From Isoetes taiwanensis (taxonomy: Eukaryota; Streptophyta; Lycopodiopsida; Isoetales; Isoetaceae): 64,000 nt of DNA. A model generated the notes under the pieces. That model searched no databases. It was given only the letters and a program-made list of their open reading frames with translations, and had not been told where the DNA came from. Location: positions 622,001 through 686,000 of the forward strand of contig JAJEKV010000156.1 of NCBI GenBank assembly GCA_021234155.1, in the 5' to 3' direction. Shown here in pieces: positions 1 to 10,080 of the stretch (the stretch's first letter is position 1; the number at the start of each line of letters is the position of its first letter). Both the position numbers and the translations under genes were made by a program.

Positions 1-1
1 G

Positions 2-150
2 AATCACAAAGTCCTTGACTATAGAGGAGTCGCCAGGCTCTTCAGAAGGCTCCCCGGAGCAGATATCGTTGTGAAGCCCGCAGATAAGTCGAAAGTGCTA
101 TTCTCAAAGCGGGTTAATGAAACCAAACCGCTCAAGGCACCATTTCTTTG
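2..150 (+). other. Possible upstream coding piece of the methyltransferase gene
   Basis: Frame 2 is open from the window edge to a TGA at 148-150 and reads like protein, for example LDYRGVARLFRRLPGADIVV. It overlaps the methyltransferase exon in another frame, so the two need a 5' intron or a one-base frameshift to be joined. No clear splice donor was found. It may be the true 5' exon or a break in the gene. Confidence 0.35.
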
Positions 151-2813
151 ACACTAAGCACTATTAAGAGGCCACCAAAAAATGAAGATGGGGTCAGAGT
201 GCTTCAGGTCCGAAAGTTGTACGCGGCACATGTGGCTATCCTTAAGCAAAGAATGAGAAGGAATCCTCATGCCCATGTGTCGCCACTAGTTGTGATGGTA
301 GACAGAAGTCAGTGCAACCAATTACAAAACTACAAAAAGTCAGATTTTGAAGATTACACCTATTATGTTCTTGGAGGCACACATAGTTATAAAGCAAGAA
401 AAGAACTTTCAAAAGAAGAAAGCCGTAATGAAGTCTGGAAAAGTGTAGAAGCACATATCTATGTGGGGGTGACAGACGAAGAGGCAAAAGTCATTGCCGT
501 GAGTCACAATCTAGACAATGACTTCAGACTAAAGATGAGCCTAATAGACAAGATTCGCTTCATGCACCGAGAGTACGTGGATTTCAAACAAGTGCATGGA
601 GACGACTTCAAAAAACAAAAGAACAAGCTTCAAGAGCTTCGAGAATCCTGTGTGACAGAGTGCTGCCTCAGTTACGATTCGGATAAGAAACCCATTATGG
701 CTGTCAAACAATACGATAACTACTTTCAGCTCGCTTTCAGAGATGGTCAAGTAAGTAAAAGCTTCACTTCAATCTTTTGTAGTATGTTTAGCGTGGTTAG
801 AAGTTTGTAATAGCCGGGTGACGGTATAAATTTATACCGTGCTGAGTCGCCGTGCCCATCTTCTTACGCCATTCAACACTAAACTTTGTTTGACCATTTA
901 CAGGTGTGGGATCTTCAAGAGAGAATTTTTTGTATGTTCGAAGATGGGGAGCTTAAAGAACAAGCTAGCAGCGCAGGAAAGAAACCAAAGAAAGGTGGTG
1001 AGTCAAAACAAAAAAATATGAGCATTGTACCCTGGACGCAGTTACAGGGTCTCAAAAGCAAAGAAATATTTGTTCGCCTGTTGGAAAAAGTAGTTGCCAA
1101 AGAATTCACATTAGACGAGATGGCCAAGGAAGCTAAGACGTAAGCCTCACTTCCTATGCCATGTTTGTTTCTACCTTTTTCTGTCTTACAATATTTTTCC
1201 CTTTGCAGTCAGAAAGACATTGTCACTTGCCAGGCCGAGTTAATGAAGCAGCTCAACCTAGAAGACTGGGAGGAGTGCAAACTTTTGTACCCAAGTTGCA
1301 CCACAGATAGTATCATCAGAGAGCACGCTGTTAACTTTAGTGGCTGGGTAAGTTTTGCAAAAAATATGTTATGTCTTTGTGCCTTTGTCTCACATTACTC
1401 TTACAGAACAAGAAGAAGGGGCTACCAACTGGATTCTTAAACCTGGTTCGTAGGGCCAAGGAAGAGAGGCAAAGGCTTAAAGCAATTGAACAGGGTAAAG
1501 AGGTCGCCACTTCCAGTTTTGACTCTACATATGAGAGATTTACTACATTTGGTCAGGACGTCCAGTACAGGGTTGTTCAGGGTGATTGTACAAGGCTGGG
1601 GACTCTTTTAGAAAAGCAAAATTTTACATTATGCATTGCAGATATTCCTTATGGATTTAAAATAAAGGATAGCGCTTTTGATGAGGAGGCTTTCACTCAC
1701 GTGCAAGTCCGGTCTTTCCTGGATGGCCTAAAAGAAGTCACGACATCTGAAAACTGGAGGGTCATCATTTTTCATTCCGACCTACAGACGATGTCGGTGC
1801 TTAAATCTATGGGAGCGGTCTGTAACGCCGGCTTCGAAAACTGTGTTTGGTAAGCTTTACAATTAACGCTTTTTTTTTCCGGTAACTCCACGGTATAAAT
1901 TTATACCACATCTGTCTTAAGGCTTAAATTTTAAAGGTTGGAACAACCGTGGTATACATTTTATACAGCAAGGCAATGTCTGTATAAATTTATACGGCTT
2001 GCCGCCGTGGTATAAATTTATACAGCAAGGCAACCGTGGTATAAGTTTATACCGCCACACTACCGGGCTAACTAATTTTCCTTGTTTTCTTTTTACTAAT
2101 TTCTAATTGCTGTATTGCTTGGCAGGCTTAAAACAAACGTCAAGGGTCATGGTGGTGGTCCGCGCTTAGTGAGCTGTTTCGAGCATTTTCATATAGGTTT
2201 TTACAGCGCGGACACCAAAAAAACCATGATTCATTTTAACACGCAGAATGAGAAGACTCCTCCCTGCAATGCATTTCAGTTCCCAGCTGTTCTGCAGAAA
2301 TTAAGAGACCCACAGCGACAAGGCGCTGTGGTGTCCCATTATCAGAAGCCACAGCGTCTTATTAATAATTTGATACAGTGGTTTTCTCGCCCTGGAGACT
2401 GGATCTTAGATGCCTTTTCTGGATCAGGCACCACAGCAGTTTGCGCCCTTAAGCAGGGCCGCAATGTCGTCTCTGTCGACATAGACCCAGATAAAGTGAG
2501 TTTTATCAGGACCAGGATAAGCTCTTGTGAATCTTTTCCTGATGAAAACGAGGAGCTGGGAGCGAAGAACGGTGCCAGCGATGCTAAGGGCACTTACACA
2601 GAAATACAGCCTCCACTAACAGGAAGAAAAGATGAGGAGGTGGAGTTTGTCGACTTGGAGCCTGTGGTGCCCGAGCCAGAGAAACCGCCTATGCCAGTAG
2701 GTCTGGAATCAGAAGGAGGCGTCTCTGCTGTTATAAGCTCGCAAGAGCCAGATCCTAAGGGGAACGAGAGTCCTGTGGACTGGGAAGAGCCACCTCTCCC
2801 ACCTCTGGTATAA
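148..2813 (+). CDS. ParB-like domain fused to beta-class N4/N6 DNA methyltransferase (5 exons)
   Basis: Exons 148-750, 904-1139, 1209-1347, 1407-1849 and 2126-2813 join in phase through GT-AG introns and give about 702 residues. Seen: a ParB/Srx-like N-terminus with GGTHSYKARKEL near residue 76; a catalytic-type motif DIPYGF at residue 405, where bacterial enzymes have DPPY; and the SAM-binding motif FSGSGTTAV at 571, followed by VDIDPDKV. Catalytic motif before SAM motif is the beta-class order. The acidic, Pro-rich tail ends on a TAA inside a palindrome. Family knowledge: such enzymes methylate adenine N6 or cytosine N4 in DNA, and ParB-methyltransferase fusions are common in phages and bacteria. 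Inference: a domesticated, horizontally acquired gene. The start is not fixed: this frame begins at a TTG after a stop at 118-120, and another frame is open over 2-150, so a 5' exon or a one-base shift is likely. The Ile in DIPY may affect catalysis. Confidence 0.72.
821..840. repeat. Perfect 20-bp palindrome in intron 1
   Basis: ACGGTATAAATTTATACCGT reads the same on both strands. It is the best copy of an element that recurs in intron 4 (1892-2053) and over the stop codon (2807-2821). No other good copy was noticed in the window except a degenerate one beside the pseudogene at 61.4 kb. Confidence 0.9.
1892..2053. repeat. Array of five GGTATAAATTTATACC-type palindromes in intron 4
   Basis: Copies lie at 1892-1907, 1951-1966, 1981-1997, 2009-2023 and 2038-2053. 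The last three are about 28 bp apart, separated by a GCAAGGCAACCGTG-like linker. Two copies are slightly diverged (GGTATACATT..., GGTATAAGTT...). The array fills most of the 276-bp intron. Each unit could form a cruciform or bind a dimeric protein; that role is inference. Confidence 0.88.
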
Positions 2814-2821
2814 ATTTATAC
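2807..2821. repeat. Palindrome copy spanning the methyltransferase stop codon
   Basis: GGTATAAATTTATAC contains the TAA stop at 2811-2813. The decayed paralogue at 61.4-62.0 kb also ends on a degenerate copy (CAGTATAAATGTATAC), so gene and palindrome were duplicated together. Confidence 0.88.
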
Positions 2822-2829
2822 AGACAGAG

Positions 2830-5270
2830 TTCTTAACCACTTCCATTGTAAACTATGTGCTAAGTATTATTATAATTTATTTTGATGAAGATTTTTAAAC
2901 TGAAAGCTTTGTCTCTCTAACAATGCTTAATTGAAACAACTCTTTCTTGCTCCAGGATTTCACACTCTTTGTCTTTCCAATGTTTGAATTTTTTAGTACT
3001 TATATTAAGCTTGCAAAAAAAAAAATCTATATTTCCTTCTGTTTTTAACAATAAATACTTACTGAGTTATCAAAATTAATGTCTCTCTCCTCAAAACAAG
3101 CATTTTTTTTTTTGTCCTCTTTTAAAAATGAGAAGGCTTTAAAAATGTTGCTTTTTTGGGGGTATCCCGAATGCTAATTGCTCAACAATCTATTTTGCTC
3201 CCTATTTTGTGTGTTTTTTTTTAAGTTTTCAATTTTTATAAAGGAATCTTTCAAACGCACTTCTTAAATAAGTGCGTTTCATTTTAAACCTTGTTTTTTC
3301 TTTTTGGTCCTCAATGCATCCGAGTTAAGGATTGTTGCCCCCCATGCACAGTCAGGATGATCTGCATCTCTTAAATGGCTCCAATTGTCTCCTAAAGCAT
3401 CCTCAAGGGCTAAGTGTGTGGTTCAAAGATCCCACGTGGAAATTAGAATCACCCCTTCCATAAGTCGAGGGAAAAATGGCTCAGTGCGCCTATGCCATGG
3501 CCATGCATTAGTGCACCTGTAACACTGACTTTCAAGCGTTCTTCCCTCCATACTGATTTTGCCAACTTCTCTAGTCTAGGTGTCATGGTTGCAGAGGAAG
3601 AGCAGGAAATTTTTTTTTGCTGCAAGTGGCAAGTGCAGCTCTGCCGGAATGGAGAACTTACATCTACGGCCGGCTGCATGCATAGAGAAGAATATGAATC
3701 ACATAAACATTTCCAAAAAACAATCCCAGAAGTACGAAAAACAATCCCAAAAGAATATGAAGCACATATACAAAGAGAAGATTGTGCAAGGCACTGATCC
3801 ATCACGCACACAAAGCAATGATCTATTTCATAACTATAGAGATTTGACTAGTGTAAAACTAGCCCCAAATTCAAGACTGCCATGCCAAATTGAAGTGGAT
3901 TACTCTGCACTGTAAATCCAGCCCAAAACCAGACTGTGCTCTGTCAAATCCGGTCTTCTGATTAAAAGCTAGACTTCTGTTCAAGATACCACCTCCACTT
4001 TTGTAAATCAGGCCTCTATGGCGAAGCTCCTCACCCACTGCAACTCAAATGCAGTTTCTATGGTGAAGCTCTTAGAACCAATTCCTGCCAGGCAGCCGAT
4101 TCCGGCCAGGCCTGTGTGTATTAGGTTTGTGTTCTATTCTAAATGTGGGCCCGAACAAACACCGTAGGAGGAAGCCACGGAAGCGGTAAGCCCATTGCCA
4201 GCCAGATCAATCGAAGCTCACAGATTAAAGATCCCAGATTCAAGCTCACAAATTAAAGATCCCAGATCCTAGATTTAAGCATTTCATTCAAGCTCACAGA
4301 TTAAAGATCCCTGACCCAAATTAAAAGCCAAAGCACCCCGCTAGCTCTGGCCCAAATCCTAAGGCAACAGAACGCTCGTATTTGCTAGAAGCTGATCGTG
4401 CTTGCCAGAAGTTCACAAAGAGAGGCCATTTTCGTGAGCCATAGTTTTGAAGGCATTCTGCCATGTTCTGGAACCCCAGATTTCAACCAGCGCGTGTAAT
4501 CCAGATCTCATCCCAGTTTCAAACCCAGATTCCAACCGGTGATCTATTCAATCCACCTTATGCATCCAGTTTTTTCCAAATCTGCATTTTCCAGCCCAAT
4601 TAAACCCCTTTCTGTATTTTCTAGCCTTAATCCAGCTCGCCAAGCCACTTATCAGAGCGTGGCAAGAATGTGGGCTCTCAGAATGAAGCCATACATGTTC
4701 TTATCTGCAACTGGGTAGCCGAAATTGGAATGAGAGAAATCTCCCACACCACGTACCACACCATGGAAGGAAAATGGGGTGTCCACTAACACGTCGCAAA
4801 TCCTACGACCAGGAGCTTTTTTGCAACAAACAAGTGCCATCCCCGTCTCGATTCTTCATTGGGAAACCTACTTTTCTCATTTCTTTCAACTAATCCAGCT
4901 AAGCCATTAATTTCACATCTTCACAGACTATTTGATGAACAACACAATGTCGCCTAGGGTATGCCCTTCGGGCAACCCAACAAGGGTAAGAATTACTAAT
5001 GTTCCAAAAACAAGGAAACAAGTATAAAATTCCTTAGCGCATTTTTCTTGGGCGGATTAACGGCGATTGCGTGGCCGATGACATGTCGTTTTATTTGCCG
5101 ATTGGACGGGCGTAGATGTGGTGTCTAATTTTTAGGGTTCTACAGCAGAACCCGAGTTTTTCCGTTCGGAAATATTTGCTGCCGGACGAGGTCGATTATC
5201 AAATTAATTCGCAGTTTATCATTCTTTGAGAAATCCTCTCTAGGATACAGTACACCCCAGCGCGAACTCT
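2830..5270. other. Intergenic stretch, no convincing gene
   Basis: AT-rich sequence with T- and A-runs to about 3.3 kb, then more balanced sequence. Short ORFs at 3.45-3.9 and 4.65-4.84 kb overlap on opposite strands and match nothing known. A short tandem repeat lies at 4.2-4.3 kb. The promoter of the next gene should lie at the right end. Confidence 0.6.
4213..4315 (+). repeat. Short imperfect tandem repeat (AAGCTCACAGATTAAAGATC unit)
   Basis: Three units with core AGCTCACARATTAAAGATCCC start near 4214, 4243 and 4291 in an otherwise featureless stretch. It looks like a local minisatellite. Confidence 0.75.
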
Positions 5271-5275
5271 CCAAT

Positions 5276-6951
5276 ATGGCCGACAATACAGAAGGTACTC
5301 ACTTCTTTCTCTGCCCCTGTAGATTCGCATTCCATTCATATAAGAAGTGCCTGTATGTCTAACAGCTATGGCTTATTTTGTATCTCAAACAGCCTGTACA
5401 TTTATCAAGAAATCTTTCAAAAACAAAAACATGCGCAAAAGAACAGTGAATGAAGATGCAGATGAAGAGGAGGTAGGTCCAGCAGTTCCGGCTAAGAGTT
5501 CTAAGAAAGTCCATGAAGCTGCACAGAGGTTAGAGAAAGATGAGATTAAGGAGGGACCCGGGTCATTTTTTTACGAGTCAACCAAGCAGATTCAAACTGA
5601 AAATGACAACAATGCCACAGCCACCAGAGAAACTGAGACAGCTTTTGATAGGGATGCTCGTGCAATTCGGGAAAGGATCTTAAAACAAGCAGATGACTCC
5701 TTGAAGGGAAAGAGCAGTGTTGATGATAAGTTGTACAAAGGTCTCCATGGATATACAGATCACAAGGCAGGTTTTCGAAGAGAGCATACAATTTCTGGTG
5801 AAAAGGCTGGGGGAGCCCATGGCCCTTTGAGGGCCTCTGCACATATTAGATGGTCTGTTAGATTTGATTACCAGCCAGATATCTGCAAGGATTATAAAGA
5901 AACTGGATATTGTGGTTATGGTGATGCCTGCAAGTTTATGCATGACAGAGGTGATTATAAGTCAGGTTGGCAAATAGATAGGGAATGGGATGAAGCAGAG
6001 AAGATTAAGAAAGAAAAGCTCATGCAACGCTTAGAAGGAGAGGATGTAAAGGAAGAAGATGAAGACGATGATGAGTTGCCTTTTGCTTGTTTCATATGTA
6101 GAGAGCCATACACAAACCCTGTGGTGACACATTGCAAGCATTATTTCTGTGAGCGATGCGCATTAGAGGTATGTTCTATATAACCGTTACAGTAAGAGTT
6201 CTATGAATGCTTATTATATGTACATGTCTGTGGTCATCCTTTAAGGTCTATGAGACCAAGCACATGGCTCGTCCTACTGAAAGTATCTCTTATACCCCTT
6301 ATGGGCATTAATTCACATGAATATTCAGGCTTTTCTGAAATGAAGGGGTGGTATGATAGTCGCAGTAGGCGAATGAATTGTCCTTGAACTCCTGCATTTG
6401 GCCTATTGTAGATAGCTAAGTATAAGACTTTGAAGGCGAATTTAGGCACCTATCAGCAGCAATTCACACTCTACCAATAGGTTTGTAATTTTCTGCTCAT
6501 GTGTGAGGCTTGCACAAATCCAGACCATACAATCTGAAAATCAAGGGCAGAGATGCATGCCATGTCAGAAGGGGGCTGCAAAACGAAAAGTAGCCGGCTT
6601 GCATTGTCTTGATTGGCTGCCTATGCTGCACAATGACGAGGGCATCTAGAAAGTGTGCTCATGTGCAAAGCTTTTTAGTAACATAGATCCTACTGATTAT
6701 AACATTTGGACTTTTTATCTCTTCTCTACTTCATGCTTGTTCTTTCCTTCAGTTTTATATATTTCTCTCTATTTCATGCTTACTTTTTTCCTTCAATTTT
6801 ATGATTATAACAATCGTCTTATTCATTCTTGCAGCATCATAGGAGAGACAAGCACTGCTATGTGTGCAACAAACCGACAAGTGGTGTTTTTAACACTGCC
6901 CATGAAATTTTAAAAAGAGAGAAAGATAAAGCTGCTGCTTCAAATTCTTGA
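5276..6951 (+). CDS. RNF113/Cwc24-like splicing factor, CCCH plus RING finger (3 exons)
   Basis: Exons 5276-5294, 5393-6168 and 6835-6951 join in phase to give 303 residues. The start MADNTEA, followed by [10 protein letters not shown], matches the usual family N-terminus. A CCCH finger is seen at C171, C180, C186 and H190 (spacing 8-5-3). A C3HC4 RING runs from C239 to about 280, with its last Cys pair (CYVCNKP) in exon 3. Known for the family: a nuclear RING protein, Cwc24 in yeast, that joins the spliceosome near its catalytic activation; the RING suggests ubiquitin-ligase activity. Splice sites are clean (GTACTC/CAAACAG and GTATGT/TTGCAG). No stops or frameshifts were found. The linker between fingers is acidic. 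The large second intron (6169-6834) holds no gene. Confidence 0.9.
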
Positions 6952-7191
6952 TTTGTATATGGCATCAGCCCAAGTAGCCAAACAAAGCTGGTCTTTTCTG
7001 GGGATTGTAAATATTCTGTTTTAATAAACCGTTTCTGCATCTTGATATTATTTGTATTAATATTGGTTAAAAAAAACTGTTGAAAGGAACCTGTGCAATT
7101 CAATGTGGATTACTGTTCGCAAAAAACTGTTGCAATCAAGCTACAACAATTGGATGGTTGGGAATTCTCAGAGCCACACAATGAGATAGAT

Positions 7192-9395
7192 ATGCGTTAC
7201 CTTTTGGAAACCTTAACACGAAAGGAGGAGGCGGACCAAATCATAAGGGATACATTGGATAAAGTGTTGGTTTATTGGCAGGGCATCAGATCTTATATGC
7301 ATGCAGCTAGACGAGATTGTAAGTATAAGCTTGTAGTCATGATTCGGCTTTACCATGTCTAAGTTTGACGGTATGTCTTGATGTTTCTAGCTAGCAAAAT
7401 GTATGAACGATGTTCTCAAATTTGCAAGAATTGCATTAGTGGATGTAGATGCTGAGGATGTACAAGTTTACATGAAATATTTTGATATAACTTTGATTCC
7501 TTCAACCATATTCTTTTTCAATGCTGAACACGTAAAGATGGATTCTGGGTAAGCTTCTCCTTGCCTACTGCTATAAACATACTTTGCTTGAGCAATAAAA
7601 GGAGAAAAGATCCTGCAGTATGTGAGTATCATGACGTGCCTGGTATAAGCAAAGTGGAAGGTTATGGGGCTTCACAAGAGATGCTTCTAATGCTGCATGC
7701 ACCATTCTAATTTTGACATATTTGCAAGAATTGCTTTAGTGGATGTAGATGCTGAGGATGTACAAGTTTACATGAAATATTTCGATATAACTTTAATTCC
7801 TTCAACCATATTCTTTTTCAATGCTGAACACATGAAGATGGATTCTGGGTAAGCTTCTCCTTGCCTACTGCTATAAACATACTTTGCTTGAGCAATAAAG
7901 GGAGAAAAGATCCTGCAGTATGTGAGTATCATGACGTGCCTGGTATAAACAAAGTGGAAGGTTATGGGGCTTCACAAGAGATGCTTCTAATGCTGTTCTA
8001 ATCCTGGCATATTTGAGGGATAAATTTGTGTAACTCATCTTTCTGTTGACAGTGTATATGTTGTGTATTAATAATACCATATTATACTACCTATTATGAC
8101 TGCAGAACTGCAGATCACACGAAATGGATTGGCGCGTTTTATAGGAGACAAGACTTCATAGATGTAGTAGAGGTAAGGTTTTCATTTAGATTTCCAAAAA
8201 CATTCTTACCATAAAGATGATAATTTGAAACAAGTTGGCTAAGTTACCAGGGCAGGAAAAGTTCGTTAGTTGTGTGCTAAATAGTGTTAATAAATGTAAA
8301 CTTATCTTCCACATTTAAAACAATATTTAGGATTGCTTATGCTGACTATTGATGTTAAATACAATCATTTTTTAAACGCTGTTAAAGGGATGGGAAGGAT
8401 ATGAAGAAACTGCAGTTAGCTGGTATACTACTTATAAGAAAAGCATGACATGCCCTTTGTTTTTCTAGCATAAATACTGTAGTTCTACTAGTAAGCTAGT
8501 ATCCTGATAACCTGGTGACATTCTATTAGGCTTACATTATATTGAGGCACCCAACCTTTCCACTCCTTTCTTATCGCTTCATTAGCCAAATAAAGAGGTC
8601 ATTCTTTCCTGAAATTTCTCTTTATTCTGATAGGAGATAATTGACATGCATTGCTCTAGCCAGCCTAAGCTCCTACAAATTGCTCTTCTTTCAAGTCCAT
8701 ACAATCTTAGCTTATGCATCGTTTGCGCATGGGCTTTCATCAACTTAATTTGAGCTGGATAAGACAACAAATAACTCAATCCAAGTCAATTTCACCTTCT
8801 GTTTGAGTGGAAGCATTTCTACCACTGCAGACACGTTGTCATTGAACACACAATGACCCACACTTTACAGAAGTCATTAAACTGTTATATATATCAGAAT
8901 CTTACTTCTTTAAACTATCATCACAAATGAGGATGCTATGATTTTCCATTTTGCATATCTCCCAGTTATTATCATAACCTTTTGAAACATCTGGCAGGTT
9001 CAAAAGTGCATTTCATTTAGTTCATGCAAAATTTATTTGTGATTATTATTTGACAAGGCTTTGGTGCATCCAAGGTTTACAATTCTTAAATTCTGCATGA
9101 CAGTGTTCATGAAATACTCTTTGCCTGTAGTACCTGTGTTGGGCTGTCTTATGTTTCTTTCATTATGTATTAAGTTTTGTAAAGCTACATAATATGGAGA
9201 AGTTGCATGAAATAGCTATTTCAATGCAGAAAACTATCTCAACTTATTCTAGTGCTGATGCAATTCTCGCTTTGTATTCTTGTGCTTATGCAGACCGTTT
9301 ATAGGGGAGCCATGAAAGGAAAATTGATCGTAACTTGTCCACTACTGCCGAAAGAATTCCAAAATTCCAGCTTGTTTATAAAGACTTTTGAACTA
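7192..9395 (+). pseudogene. Dim1-like / TXNL4B-like thioredoxin-fold spliceosomal protein, apparently decayed
   Basis: Exon 1 (from 7192) reads MRYLLETLTRKEEADQIIRD, the family start. Exon 2 (7391-7548) carries [20 protein letters not shown] and [15 protein letters not shown]. Exon 3 (8106-8172) reads TADHTKWIGAF and QDFIDVVE. Exon 4 starts at 9294 with VYRGAMKGKLIV. Family role: Dim1/Dib1-type U5 snRNP-associated proteins act in pre-mRNA splicing and are about 140-150 residues long. Three faults are seen. The likely exon 1 donor (GTAAGT at 7319) leaves phase 1 while exon 2 needs phase 0, and the residues before it fit the family poorly. Exon 2 is duplicated in tandem. A single base is missing near 9353-9356, shifting the conserved C-terminus out of frame. 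Exons 2 and 3 are well kept, so decay is recent, or a sequence error adds to it. Confidence 0.72.
7421..8014 (+). repeat. Tandem duplication (300-bp period) containing Dim1-like exon 2
   Basis: 7421-7720 and 7721-8014 are nearly identical, differing by a few substitutions and a 9-bp indel near the end. Each holds most of exon 2, its GTAAGC donor and the start of the next intron. The second copy lacks the first 30 bases of the exon and its acceptor, so it probably cannot be spliced in the same way. Confidence 0.92.
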
Positions 9396-9676
9396 TTGCA
9401 TTATTCTTATAACTGAAAAGCAAAGGTGCATTTGGTTTGTTCCTTTCGTCTTCTTTGATGTGCACAATTTTTCTGAATGCCAACAAGATGAATGTTCTCA
9501 ACTGCTATCATTCATCAACTTTTCTAGACTGGTATTTTTTTTTGGTGTTCCCAAAGGGAGATGTTTTTGGCAATGGTTTTTAGTGTTTAAATATACAAGA
9601 GACTTACTATTGTTTGAATTGTGGTAGTTAGGCCTAACATAAATATGGATGTTTGAAATCCGTTTTAGTTTGAGCA
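9396..9676. other. Non-coding stretch after the Dim1-like locus
   Basis: AT-rich sequence with T-runs. One 79-residue ORF (9388-9627) has no recognisable domain and is not called as a gene. Confidence 0.5.
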
Positions 9677-9836
9677 ATTGCAAAAGAAGCCATTGACATT
9701 AATTAGATACTTTTAAATTAATCGTTCCTTATGTTAGCTAATGTTTTATATGCTAGATTGCAAAAGAAGCCATTGACATTAATTAGATACTTTTAAATTA
9801 ATCGTTCCTTATGTTAGCTAATGTTTTATATACTAG
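9677..9836 (+). repeat. 80-bp tandem duplication
   Basis: Two copies (9677-9756 and 9757-9836), each starting ATTGCAAAAGAAGCCATTGA, differ at only one or two positions. A recent local duplication with no coding content. Confidence 0.93.
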
Positions 9837-9879
9837 TTGCTATATCTCAAATTTATACGTTCTATTATTAGCACCTCAT

Positions 9880-10080
9880 ATGCTCTTAGAACTTCTCGGA
9901 GTGGCTTGGTCCTAGCTCGAAGTTATCAAAGCTGCTACTCATTCAATAAAGAGGGGAATCAACTTCATCAATGATAACCCAATCATTGATATATCTAGAA
10001 ATAAAGCCATTCATGGAGGTAATGTCCAAAGCACTCAAGTTGATGTTTCTATGGATCACTCTCCAAGTGAACAGAATCCA
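9880..10080 (+). pseudogene. Phenylalanine ammonia-lyase (PAL) gene fragment
   Basis: One frame reads [20 protein letters not shown], then [17 protein letters not shown] and VSMDHS. This matches the PAL/HAL family stretch [20 protein letters not shown] up to VSMDN, and YALRTS plus a WLGP piece lie just upstream in shifted frames. PAL makes cinnamate from phenylalanine at the head of phenylpropanoid synthesis. About 65 of some 700 residues are present, with frameshifts and no flanking exons, so this is a dead fragment. Confidence 0.8.

Noticed and set aside
3449-3915. Overlapping 100-120 residue ORFs
   Set aside because: They lie on both strands over the same bases, without motifs or splice context.
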